From: an uncultured Clostridia bacterium
GTDB taxonomy: Bacteria; Bacillota_A; Clostridia; TANB77; CAG-508
DNA: 35,502 bases
Assembly: GCA_947625985.1 (NCBI GenBank)
Contig: CANQQF010000015.1
Span: 1 to 35,502 of the forward strand
Direction: 5' to 3'
The notes beneath the pieces were generated by a model. That model was not told the origin of the DNA and did not search any database. It saw only the letters and a program-made list of their open reading frames with translations. This document shows positions 15,184-23,631 of the stretch, in pieces (position 1 is the first letter of the stretch; the number at the start of each line of letters is the position of its first letter). A program made the position numbers and the translations under genes.

Positions 15184-16593
15184 TTAATTTTTACATAGTT
15201 CATAAATAGCTCTTGCATATATTTTACAAGAAATAATTAAATTTTCAATTTCAATAAATTCATTTGTTTGATGACACATATCTTTATGTCCAGGAAAGTT
15301 ACTTCCAAAGCATACACAGTTATCGAAAGCTCTAGCAAATGTTCCGCCTCCAATTGCAATTGGTTCACAATTAGAATTTGTTTCTTCATTGAAAATATTA
15401 CAAAGTGTTTTTACCAAATAGTTATCTTTAGGAATATATAAAGGTGCTTGATAATGAGTTGTTTTAAAGTTTATAGAAGGATATGTTTCAAGACATTTTT
15501 TAAAAGTATGTTCAACTAGTTCATAATCTGTATGAACAGGAACTCGTAAATTTAATCCAATATATAATTTTGAATCTTCTAATTTGAAATCTCCAGTATT
15601 AAGAGTTAATGCTCCTGATTCATCTTCAAAATTTAAATCCATGTCTTCACCAGTATATTTGATTCCAATATATTTTGAAAAATAGTTTAATAGTTCTATT
15701 GGACACTCATATTCATTAAAAATTTCATTTAATAAAACTAACATTTTAGAAATAGCATTATCACCTAAATCAGGATGTGCAGCATGTGCTTGAATACCAT
15801 TGGAAACTATAGTTATTGTTACATCATCATTTTGACTTAAATCAATATTATAATTTTTTTCATAAATAAGGTTTTGTACAAAAATCATAAGGTCATAAAT
15901 TGAGATTTTTTCAGGATTTATTTTTAATGATACTTTACAAAATTTTGGTACAACATTAATTGCATTATTATTACAATCAATTGAAACAATTTGCATACTA
16001 TTTTCTAAAGAAGGTGAATAGTTCATGCTTAAATAAGTAGTGGCTATTGTTTTTTCTGCATAAATACATGGAAAATCTGCATCGGGACTAAATCCAACTG
16101 TAGGTAATTCTTCATGTTGTTTATAATACTCTATACATTTCCAATCTCTTTCTTCATTTAAACCAAGAATAAGTCTAACTCTTTTTTTAACATTGCAATT
16201 TTCCATTACTGTTTTCATTGCATATAGTGAAGCCATTACTGGTCCTTTATCATCAATGGCACCTCTACCAATTATTTTTCCATCTGAAATAGTTGCACTA
16301 AAAGGTGGATATTCCCATCCATCTCCTTCAGGTACAACGTCTAAGTGTCCTATGATTCCAACCATTTCTTCACCTTCACCAAATTCTATGTAACCACAAT
16401 AACCATCGATGTTTTTAGTTCTAAAGCCTAACGATTTACCTAAGTTTAAAGTATAATCTAGAGCTTTAGCAGCATTTTCGCCAAAAGGTTTTGTAGGATC
16501 ATTACTTTCTGAATGAACACTTGGAATTCTAATAATTTCTTGTGTACTTTTAATTAAACTTTCACTTAAATTTTCAATAGTTTTTTCAAACAT
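15184..16593 (-). CDS. pepV: PepV-like M20 dipeptidase
   Basis: A two-zinc aminoacyl dipeptidase of the M20 family that releases amino acids from small peptides in the cytoplasm. Metal-site signatures are visible: HLDVVP (His83, Asp85), GAIDDKG (Asp114 bridging), NEERDW (Glu147/Glu148, base and ligand), SPDADFP, and the C-terminal HKDMCHQTNEFI. The long lid insert typical of PepV and its 469-residue length fit this branch rather than short M20 peptidases. ATG preceded by AAGGATGG. It sits alone, divergent from the surface-protein operon, and ends at a shared bidirectional terminator. PepV versus other Xaa-His dipeptidases cannot be settled by eye. Confidence 0.88.
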   Translation of the reverse strand: MFEKTIENLSESLIKSTQEIIRIPSVHSESNDPTKPFGENAAKALDYTLNLGKSLGFRTKNIDGYCGYIEFGEGEEMVGIIGHLDVVPEGDGWEYPPFSATISDGKIIGRGAIDDKGPVMASLYAMKTVMENCNVKKRVRLILGLNEERDWKCIEYYKQHEELPTVGFSPDADFPCIYAEKTIATTYLSMNYSPSLENSMQIVSIDCNNNAINVVPKFCKVSLKINPEKISIYDLMIFVQNLIYEKNYNIDLSQNDDVTITIVSNGIQAHAAHPDLGDNAISKMLVLLNEIFNEYECPIELLNYFSKYIGIKYTGEDMDLNFEDESGALTLNTGDFKLEDSKLYIGLNLRVPVHTDYELVEHTFKKCLETYPSINFKTTHYQAPLYIPKDNYLVKTLCNIFNEETNSNCEPIAIGGGTFARAFDNCVCFGSNFPGHKDMCHQTNEFIEIENLIISCKIYARAIYELCKN

Positions 16594-16622
16594 AATACAC
16601 CATCCTTATTTCTTTTTTTATA

Positions 16623-16651
16623 ATTATATGCAAAGTAAATAAAAAAAACAA
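16623..16651 (-). promoter_or_regulatory. pepV promoter
   Basis: On the minus strand, TTGTTT (16651-16646), 17 bp, TATAAT (16628-16623). Confidence 0.6.
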
Positions 16652-16662
16652 TATTTATTTTA

Positions 16663-16691
16663 TTGAATTTACTATTGATGTAGTATATAAT
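16663..16691 (+). promoter_or_regulatory. Promoter of the transglutaminase-FkbH-ACP-MBOAT-SGNH unit
   Basis: TTGAAT (16663-16668), 17 bp, TATAAT (16686-16691), about 32 bp before the first ATG. No other convincing promoter or terminator is seen until 23528, so it may drive six genes. Confidence 0.72.
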
Positions 16692-16723
16692 ATTAAAAAA
16701 ATCGGAAGAAGGATATAGTAAAC

Positions 16724-18355
16724 ATGGGAAAACAAAAAGGAAAGCATAGTGTTGAAAATAAAAAAAAGATAATAGTAGTGTCAATACTATTATTTTTAAT
16801 TATAATAACTCTTTTAGTTATTTATTTTATTTTTTTTAAAACAGTTATAAAAAATGAGGTATATATAGAACTTGGTGATGAAGATATTGAGATTTCAAAA
16901 TTTGTTGGAAATAAAATATATGAGAAAAATTCAAGTTTTATTACAGATATGTCTAAAATAGATTTAACTAAAGTTGGAGAACACAAAATTGAGATAAAAC
17001 ATGGAAATAAAACTTATGAAGCTACATTAAAAATACAAGATACAACACCACCAAAAGTGGAATTTAAAGATATTGAAAAACCAATTAATTATGAAATAAA
17101 TCCAGAAGACTTTATTGAATCTAAAGAAGATAAAAGTGAAATGACTGTTGAATATAAAGAAATTGAAACTGTGGACTTAGCAAATATTGGCTCATATATT
17201 GTAGAAGTTATTGTAAAAGATCAAAGTAATAATGAAACGAAAAAAGAGTGTAAACTTGAAATAACACACATTAGAAAAAATTTAGTTATAGAACTAGGAG
17301 ATAAAATTACAGTTCAAGATATAATATTTGATGAAAGGTATTATAATCTTGTAACAAATGAACAAATAGAAGAAATAAATAATTATGATGTTGGAGAATA
17401 TGAATTAAAAACAAATCTTGAAGGAGTCGAATATACAACAAAAATAACTGTTCAAGATACAAAAGCACCTACACTTACTTTAAAAGAAGTGAAAAAATAT
17501 AAAGACCAACCTATAAAACAAGAAGATTTTATAGAAACAATTTCTGATGCATCAGAATATACAGTTAACCTTCTATCACAATTAGATACATCAGCACTTG
17601 GAGATAAAGAAATTAAAATTGAAGCAGTTGATAAATACAATAATAAAGTTGAACAATCTACAAAATTACATGTAGTAGAAGATAAAGAAGGACCAGTATT
17701 TTCAGGATTAAATGAAATAAAGGTAAGTAAAAATGCGACAATTGATTATAACAAAAATGTTTCAGCAAAAGATGAAAAAGATGGAAGTTGTGAATTTTCA
17801 GTAGATTCTAGTGCTGTTAATGTAACTGCTACAGGAACATATTTTGCAACATATACATCAAAGGATAAGTCAGGAAATACAACAACTGAAAAGAGGAAAG
17901 TAGTAGTAGCTTCAGACGAAAACGATGTAAATTCTTTAGCTGATGAAGTTATATCAAAATTAGGAATAAGTTCAAAAAGTGCAGCAGATAAATCATTGGC
18001 ACTTGTTAGATGGTCACAAAATACTATAAAATATGGACATACATATCAAAATGTTAGAGATATTTCAAAAGCAGCATATTATGCACTTTCAAAACATGTT
18101 GGAGACTGTTTTGGTATAGCATCAGCTATGCAAATATTATTAACAAGAGCTGGAGTAACAAACATGATGGTACATTGTACAGATGGATCACATTATTGGA
18201 ATATGGTTAATGTTGGTGGATGGAAACATATTGATGGAACGAAAAATAATGGAAATTATCCAATAGCATTAATGAATGATAAAACAAGATATGATACTTT
18301 ACAATTTTTACATCCACGTGATTGGGATAGAAGTGCATATCCAGCAGCTAATTAA
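16724..18355 (+). CDS. Membrane-anchored surface protein: Ig-like repeats plus transglutaminase-like domain
   Basis: An N-terminal basic segment and one membrane helix (about 15-38) anchor the protein with its bulk outside. Roughly 60-400 holds about four Ig-like units of the type seen in many Firmicute surface proteins, each with a recurring DTTPPKV/DTKAPTL/DKEGPVF joint. The C-terminal 130 residues are a transglutaminase-like cysteine-protease fold with an intact-looking triad: Cys462 (GDCFG), His490 (SHYWN) and Asp504 (HIDGT). Such domains cleave or cross-link proteins or peptides at the cell wall; the substrate is unknown. ATG preceded by GAAGGA. Sixteen bp separate its stop from the FkbH-like gene, so it probably belongs to that operon. 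Confidence 0.85.
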   Translation: MGKQKGKHSVENKKKIIVVSILLFLIIITLLVIYFIFFKTVIKNEVYIELGDEDIEISKFVGNKIYEKNSSFITDMSKIDLTKVGEHKIEIKHGNKTYEATLKIQDTTPPKVEFKDIEKPINYEINPEDFIESKEDKSEMTVEYKEIETVDLANIGSYIVEVIVKDQSNNETKKECKLEITHIRKNLVIELGDKITVQDIIFDERYYNLVTNEQIEEINNYDVGEYELKTNLEGVEYTTKITVQDTKAPTLTLKEVKKYKDQPIKQEDFIETISDASEYTVNLLSQLDTSALGDKEIKIEAVDKYNNKVEQSTKLHVVEDKEGPVFSGLNEIKVSKNATIDYNKNVSAKDEKDGSCEFSVDSSAVNVTATGTYFATYTSKDKSGNTTTEKRKVVVASDENDVNSLADEVISKLGISSKSAADKSLALVRWSQNTIKYGHTYQNVRDISKAAYYALSKHVGDCFGIASAMQILLTRAGVTNMMVHCTDGSHYWNMVNVGGWKHIDGTKNNGNYPIALMNDKTRYDTLQFLHPRDWDRSAYPAAN

Positions 18356-18371
18356 AAGGGGTGCTTATTAG

Positions 18372-20147
18372 ATGAAAGAATTAGAATATCCATTTGATAG
18401 TGATTATATATTAAAAAAGAAAAAATCTTTAAAAAGACAATTATTAGAACAAGATAATTTGATAGAAAAGAAAGTTGCTATTTTAGGCGGTTCAACAACT
18501 AATGATATAAAACTAATATTAGAATTATTTTTGTTAAATTATGGAATTAAACCAATTTTTTATGAATCTGAGTATAATCAATTTTATCAAGATGCGGTAT
18601 TTGGAAACGAAGAACTAGATAATTTTAAACCAGATATAATTTATATTCATACCACAAATAGAAACATTACAAAATATCCAAATGTCTCAATGGAAACAAA
18701 AGAAATTGACAACATGATGGAAGAGGAGTATTACAAATTTAAGACTATATGGGAAAAGTTATCAAAAAGATTTAATTCAGTAATAATTCAGAACAATTTC
18801 GAGTACCCATACTATAGATTACTTGGAAATAAAGATGCTAGTAGTAAATATGGAAGAGTGAATTATATAACAAGACTAAATATGAAGTTTTATGAATATG
18901 CAGAAAGTAATGATAATTTTTATATTAATGACATAAATTATTTATCTGCAAGTTATGGATTAGATAAATGGACTAACGAGTTTTATTGGCATATGTATAA
19001 ATATGCTTTAGAAGTACGAGCAATTCCAACGCTTGCATTTAATATAGCAAAAATTATTAAGTCAATCTATGGAAAAAATAAAAAAGCATTTGCTCTAGAT
19101 TTAGACAATACACTATGGGGTGGAATTGTTGGGGATGACGGAGTAGAAAATATAGCAATTGGACCAGAAGTTCCGACTGGACAAGTGTTTTCAGAATTTC
19201 AAAGTTATTTAAAGTCACATAAAGATTTAGGTGTTATTTTAAATGTTGTATCTAAAAATGAAGAAGAAAACGCTATAGTTGGGTTAAATCATGAAGAGGG
19301 AGTTTTAAAGCCAGAAGATTTTGTTAGTATAAAAGCAAATTGGAATCCTAAAAATGTAAATATTAAAGAATTAGCAAATGAGTTAAAATTAGGTGAAGAT
19401 AGTTTTGTTTTTGTAGATGATAATCCAGCAGAAAGAAAAATTGTAGAAGAATATATAAATGGAATTGCTGTTCCAGAACTAGATGTCCCTGAAAACTATA
19501 TAAGAATAATAGACAAACAAGGATATTTTGAAGTAACAACACTTTCTAAAGAAGATAAGAAAAAAACAAAAATGTACAAAGAAAATGCAAAAAGAACTAA
19601 AAAAATGAAAGCATTCTCTAATTATGAAGATTATTTGAATTCATTAGAAATGAAAGCAGAAATAAAAAGTTTTATTCCTTTATATACAGCACGCATTTCA
19701 CAATTAACAAATAAAAGTAATCAGTTTAATTTAACAACTAAAAGATATTCGCAAGCAGAAATTGAAGAAGTACAAAAAAATGATAAATATATAGATTTAT
19801 ATGGTAAGCTAGAAGATACTTTTGGAGATAATGGAATTGTATCAGTAGTAATTGGGGAGAAAAAGGAAAAGGAACTACATATTGATTTATGGATAATGAG
19901 CTGTAGAGTCTTAAAAAGAGATATGGAATTTGCAATGATGGATACGTTAGTTAAGGAATGTAAAAAACAGGGAATAGAACAAATTTATGGATATTATTAC
20001 CCAACAATTAAAAATAAAATGGTAAAAGATTTTTACAGTTTACATGGATTCGAAAAGATAAATGAAAACGAACAAGGAGATACAACGTGGAAAATTGATG
20101 TAAATAAATATAAGGAAAGAAATAAAGTAATTAAAGTGGAGGTCTAA
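18372..20147 (+). CDS. FkbH-like HAD-IIIC protein (putative glyceryl-ACP loading enzyme)
   Basis: Three parts. Residues 1-230 form an SGNH-like N-terminal domain with a GGSTTND loop, as in multidomain HAD-IIIC proteins. Then comes the HAD domain with nucleophile motif DLDNTLWGG (Asp243, Asp245) and motif VFVDDNPAER (Asp349, Asp350). The C-terminus is GNAT-like (SQLTNKSNQFNLTT, then WIMSCRVLKRDMEFAMMD). This order is characteristic of FkbH, which in polyketide pathways loads a glyceryl unit from 1,3-bisphosphoglycerate onto an acyl carrier protein and removes the phosphate. Here the carrier-protein gene follows by 3 bp, but no polyketide synthase or FkbI/K-type oxidases are present. ATG follows AAGGGGTG. 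The family call is firm; the substrate is inference. Confidence 0.9.
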   Translation: MKELEYPFDSDYILKKKKSLKRQLLEQDNLIEKKVAILGGSTTNDIKLILELFLLNYGIKPIFYESEYNQFYQDAVFGNEELDNFKPDIIYIHTTNRNITKYPNVSMETKEIDNMMEEEYYKFKTIWEKLSKRFNSVIIQNNFEYPYYRLLGNKDASSKYGRVNYITRLNMKFYEYAESNDNFYINDINYLSASYGLDKWTNEFYWHMYKYALEVRAIPTLAFNIAKIIKSIYGKNKKAFALDLDNTLWGGIVGDDGVENIAIGPEVPTGQVFSEFQSYLKSHKDLGVILNVVSKNEEENAIVGLNHEEGVLKPEDFVSIKANWNPKNVNIKELANELKLGEDSFVFVDDNPAERKIVEEYINGIAVPELDVPENYIRIIDKQGYFEVTTLSKEDKKKTKMYKENAKRTKKMKAFSNYEDYLNSLEMKAEIKSFIPLYTARISQLTNKSNQFNLTTKRYSQAEIEEVQKNDKYIDLYGKLEDTFGDNGIVSVVIGEKKEKELHIDLWIMSCRVLKRDMEFAMMDTLVKECKKQGIEQIYGYYYPTIKNKMVKDFYSLHGFEKINENEQGDTTWKIDVNKYKERNKVIKVEV

Positions 20148-20150
20148 ATT

Positions 20151-20393
20151 ATGAATAAAGAAGAAATATATGAAAAATTAAATGAAGTATTTCAAGATGT
20201 TTTTGATGATGATGAAATAAAAGTTAATGAACAAACAACTTCAAATGATATAGAAGATTGGGATTCATTAGAACATATTAACTTAATTGTAGCTGTTGAA
20301 AAAGAATTTGGAATTAAGTTTAATATGAATGAAGTAACTAGCATGAAAAATGTAGGAGAGATGGTAGCAATAATTGAAGAAAGAGTAGGATAA
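20151..20393 (+). CDS. Acyl carrier protein
   Basis: An 80-residue four-helix carrier protein with the phosphopantetheine attachment Ser39 in DWDSLEHINLIVAVEKEFG. The following region MNEVTSMKNVGEMVAIIEE is also typical. TGGAGGT precedes the ATG. It lies between the FkbH-like gene (3 bp upstream) and the MBOAT gene (4 bp downstream), so it is almost certainly the dedicated carrier of this operon rather than the fatty-acid ACP. Its place mirrors DltC between DltA/B and DltD. No phosphopantetheinyl transferase gene is present here; a housekeeping one would be needed. Confidence 0.93.
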   Translation: MNKEEIYEKLNEVFQDVFDDDEIKVNEQTTSNDIEDWDSLEHINLIVAVEKEFGIKFNMNEVTSMKNVGEMVAIIEERVG

Positions 20394-20397
20394 TAAA

Positions 20398-21915
20398 ATG
20401 GAATTAACTTCTGTTAGTTTTTTGACATTTTTAGTTATTTTAGTTTTACTATATTATACAATTTTTAGAAAAAAACAATGGGTAGTATTATTAGTTGCAA
20501 GCATTACTTTTTTAGTGATGTCTTGCACTAAACTGTATGTGCTACTCTATGTTTTGTATGGATTTGTTGTAACATACTTTGGTGCTATTCTAATTGATAA
20601 ATGTCAAGATGAAAAGAAAAGAAAAATAACAAGAACAATATTTGTGTTATTAGCATTAGTAACATTAGTTGGACTAAAATATACGAATTTTTTTGGAGTT
20701 ACAATAGAAATTTTTGCTAAAGTGACTGGTATAAATTTTATATGGACTATGGTGTCATTTTTAGCACCAATTGGAATTTCATATTATACTATAATTTCAA
20801 TTGGATATTTATTAGATGTATATAGAACTGCATATAAACCACAAAAAAATCCACTTAAATATTTAACATTTATGATATTCTTTCCACAAATGACCAGTGG
20901 ACCTTTTAATAGATATAGTGAAATGAAAGATGAATTATATAACAATCATGAGTTCAAAACGGAAAACATAACTAGTGGAATTCAAAGAATAATGTGGGGA
21001 TTTTTTAAAGTACTTGTTATATCAGAAAGAATGGGTACATTGTGCAATACGATTTATGGAGATCTTAATAAATATAATGGATTATACATAGTCGTTGCAG
21101 TTTTATTTTATACTATACAATTGTATTCTAATTTTTCAGGTTGTATAGATATTGCTTTAGGAACAACTAGAATATTAGGAATTAGAATGCCAGAAAATTT
21201 CAGACAACCATTCTTTTCTAAAACAATGGCTGAATTTTGGCGTAGATGGCATATAACTCTAGGAACATGGTTTAAAGATTATATTTTTTATCCAATGTTA
21301 AAAACAGATTTTGTACAAAATTCAATTAAGAAATGTAAAAAATTATTTGGTAAAAAATGGGGCAAAAAGATACCAACATATTTAGCTATGTTAGTATTAT
21401 GGATAACTATTGGTATTTGGCATGATGGAGCATATCATTTTATTTTAGCATCTGGAATTATTCAATGGTTTTATGTTGTAATGGGCGAAATTATTGCACC
21501 TGCAATTGAATATATAAACGTTAAAATGAAAATAAATACAAAAGGAAAAACCTATGGGATTTTGCAACATATAAAAGTATATTTATTATTTAGTTTTTCA
21601 TTAATCTTCTTTAGAGCAGATAGTATAGCTGAAGGAATTAATATAATAAAATCAGGATTTACTAAATTCAATCCGGAAATCTTTACAAATGGAAATTTAT
21701 ATTCACTAGGTTTAAGTAAAGCTAGTTTTTGGGTTGGAATAATATCAATTATAATTTTATTCATAGTTGATTTTTGTGAACAAAAACAAGAAGCGGAAGG
21801 AAAGAAAACTAAAACCTCTATGATATTATGTTTTGTACTATTTTTCGCAGTATTATTATTTGGATGTTATGGAATTGGATATAATGCATCTGATTTCATA
21901 TACGGAAAATTTTAA
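20398..21915 (+). CDS. MBOAT-family membrane O-acyltransferase (DltB/AlgI-like)
   Basis: A polytopic membrane protein (about ten or more hydrophobic segments over 505 residues) of the family that passes acyl groups across the membrane. Diagnostic features: MTSGPFNRYSEM, FRQPFFSKTMAEFWRRWHIT with the following GTWFKDYIFYPML, and the active-site histidine His342 in GIWHDGAYHF. In DltB this protein moves D-alanine from DltC to an exterior acceptor; in AlgI it moves acetyl. The adjoining FkbH-like and ACP genes suggest it accepts a thioester-bound glyceryl or related group. The Shine-Dalgarno (TAGGA) lies in the end of the ACP gene, indicating coupling. Confidence 0.93.
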   Translation: MELTSVSFLTFLVILVLLYYTIFRKKQWVVLLVASITFLVMSCTKLYVLLYVLYGFVVTYFGAILIDKCQDEKKRKITRTIFVLLALVTLVGLKYTNFFGVTIEIFAKVTGINFIWTMVSFLAPIGISYYTIISIGYLLDVYRTAYKPQKNPLKYLTFMIFFPQMTSGPFNRYSEMKDELYNNHEFKTENITSGIQRIMWGFFKVLVISERMGTLCNTIYGDLNKYNGLYIVVAVLFYTIQLYSNFSGCIDIALGTTRILGIRMPENFRQPFFSKTMAEFWRRWHITLGTWFKDYIFYPMLKTDFVQNSIKKCKKLFGKKWGKKIPTYLAMLVLWITIGIWHDGAYHFILASGIIQWFYVVMGEIIAPAIEYINVKMKINTKGKTYGILQHIKVYLLFSFSLIFFRADSIAEGINIIKSGFTKFNPEIFTNGNLYSLGLSKASFWVGIISIIILFIVDFCEQKQEAEGKKTKTSMILCFVLFFAVLLFGCYGIGYNASDFIYGKF

Positions 21916-21929
21916 AGGAGGAATTAATA

Positions 21930-22931
21930 GTGAAAAAATTAAAAATACTTTTTACATTAACTATTTTTATCATTATGTTCCTTTTAGTAAATCGATTAGT
22001 GCAACCTAAATATAGTACAGACTTAGAGGAAGGAAGTATGACAGCTGCATATTACAAAGAAGAGAAGAATCATGAGTTAATAGTTTTAGGAGATTGTGAA
22101 GTATATGCAAATATTTCACCAATGGTTATGTATGAAGAACAAGGAATAACAAGCTACGTAAGAGGAAATTCTCAACAAATGATGTGGCAATCATATTTTA
22201 TTTTAGAAGAAACATTGAAATATGAAAAGCCAGAAGTTGTATTACTTAGTATTGGAGGAATGAAAAACTCAGAAGAAGATGAAGCATATAACAGGTTATG
22301 TATTGATCAAATGAAATGGTCTAAGCAAAAAATTGATATAATAAGAAATTCGTTAACAAAAAATGAAAGTTTTTTGTCTTATGTATTTCCAGTTTTAAGA
22401 TATCATGATAGAATAACAGAATTGAAAAAAGAAGATTTTGAGTACTTTTTTAGAACAAAACAAAATACATATAATGGTTTTTTAATAAATAAAGAGGTAA
22501 AACCAGTTGAAAACTTACCAACTAAACGAAAGTTATCAAATTATAAGTTTTGTGATAAAGGATATGAATATTTAGATAAAATAACAAATTTGTGTAAAGA
22601 AAATAATATAGAATTGATACTTGCAAAAATGCCTGCCTCATACCCATATTGGTATGAGGAATATGAAAAGCAAATTACAGATTATGCCCAAAAGAATAAC
22701 TTAAAATATATAAATCTTATTGACAAAACAGAAGAAATTGGTATAGATTATAAACATGATACATATGATGCAGGACTTCATTTAAATTTAACTGGTGCTA
22801 CAAAATTAAGCAAATATTTAGCACAAGTTTTAAAAGACGAGAGTGAAAGAATTAAAGATTATCGTCAAAATGAAGAAATAAATCAAATTTACTCTAGAAA
22901 ATTAGAGGAATATAAAAAGGTTATAAAATGA
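21930..22931 (+). CDS. Membrane-anchored SGNH-like surface transferase/hydrolase (DltD-like position)
   Basis: One N-terminal helix (about 5-22) anchors an extracytoplasmic domain. The block I motif is GDCEVYANISP, with Cys56 where SGNH enzymes have Ser. The last block is DAGLHLN (Asp280, His284), spaced one residue wider than the classical DxxH. The middle contains EKPEVVLLSIGGM and a conserved-looking YNRLCIDQMKWSK. I recall similar proteins next to MBOAT genes in other Clostridia, so the Cys may be a subfamily feature. Start is GTG at 21930 with AAAGGAGG eight bases upstream; 14 bp after the MBOAT stop. By analogy with DltD it would complete transfer to the final polymer. Activity is unproven. 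Confidence 0.85.
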   Translation: MKKLKILFTLTIFIIMFLLVNRLVQPKYSTDLEEGSMTAAYYKEEKNHELIVLGDCEVYANISPMVMYEEQGITSYVRGNSQQMMWQSYFILEETLKYEKPEVVLLSIGGMKNSEEDEAYNRLCIDQMKWSKQKIDIIRNSLTKNESFLSYVFPVLRYHDRITELKKEDFEYFFRTKQNTYNGFLINKEVKPVENLPTKRKLSNYKFCDKGYEYLDKITNLCKENNIELILAKMPASYPYWYEEYEKQITDYAQKNNLKYINLIDKTEEIGIDYKHDTYDAGLHLNLTGATKLSKYLAQVLKDESERIKDYRQNEEINQIYSRKLEEYKKVIK

Positions 22932-22948
22932 AAGAGAGGAATTAAATT

Positions 22949-23509
22949 ATGAAAAAAGTGATTATAGCAATCGTTTTAATTATTATTGTTTCAGTTATAG
23001 CTGTTGTTGTAGTTAATAAAAATAAAACAAGAGTCACTACAAATGAGGTAACACAAGCAACGACAGAAGAGGTTACATCTTCTGAAGAGACAACACCAAA
23101 TGAAATTAATGAATATGTATTTACGGTAAATGGAAATACTGTAGCTATTAATGAGGAAATGAGTACAGGAAAATTTGGAGAAGAAAGTAATGTATATGAA
23201 GTTCCAAGTTGTGCTTTTGAAGGAAATGACAAAATATATGAATATAATGGATTTGAAGTTGAAACATATGAAGATGGAGAAACTGAAAGAATTTATTCTA
23301 TTTACTTTACAGATACAAAACAAACAACAACAGAAGGTGTTTGTGTAAGTGATAGTTATGATAAAATGGTAGAAGTATATGGTGAAGATTTTGAAAATGA
23401 TGGAACTCAATATACTTATACTAAAGGTGATACTTGCCTTGAATTTATTGTTGAAAATGATGTTATAACAAGTATAAAGTATGTTTTAAAAACTGAAAAT
23501 GCAGAGTGA
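22949..23509 (+). CDS. Anchored extracytoplasmic protein of unknown function
   Basis: A 186-residue protein: an N-terminal membrane helix (about 4-22) without a lipobox Cys, then a Thr/Glu/Ser-rich linker (about 28-50), then an acidic globular domain of about 130 residues with two Cys (in VPSCAF and EGVCVSD) and a third near the end (DTCLEF). I recognise no family. ATG preceded by AGAGAGGA. It starts 17 bp after the SGNH-like gene and is followed by a clear terminator, so it is the last gene of that unit and may be an accessory or a target of the modification. That link is positional only. Confidence 0.75.
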   Translation: MKKVIIAIVLIIIVSVIAVVVVNKNKTRVTTNEVTQATTEEVTSSEETTPNEINEYVFTVNGNTVAINEEMSTGKFGEESNVYEVPSCAFEGNDKIYEYNGFEVETYEDGETERIYSIYFTDTKQTTTEGVCVSDSYDKMVEVYGEDFENDGTQYTYTKGDTCLEFIVENDVITSIKYVLKTENAE

Positions 23510-23527
23510 TTTTGCAGATAATAAATC

Positions 23528-23559
23528 AAGAGATATATTGACCATATATCTCTTTTTTT
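23528..23559 (+). terminator. Terminator of the FkbH-MBOAT unit
   Basis: AAGAGATATAT (23528-23538), 5-nt loop, ATATATCTCTT (23544-23554), with a T-run to 23559. Confidence 0.85.
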
Positions 23560-23631
23560 GATAGAATGAATAAAAATTGATTTATAAGTAAAACCTTATA
23601 AAATCAAAATATCAAAAGGAGAGTGATAAGT

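Noticed and set aside
18372..20393. Polyketide or antibiotic cluster because of FkbH and ACP
   Set aside because: No ketosynthase, acyltransferase domain, oxidase or tailoring gene; the neighbours are MBOAT and SGNH-like surface proteins.
22991..23410. Minus-strand 139-codon open frame
   Set aside because: Antisense to the anchored protein at 22949; the product is Phe/Ile/Tyr/Cys-rich, as expected for the reverse of AT-rich coding sequence.
23558..23588. Promoter for the transketolase genes
   Set aside because: TTGATA and TATAAG are present but 19 bp apart, and alternatives have poor hexamers; not strong enough to list.
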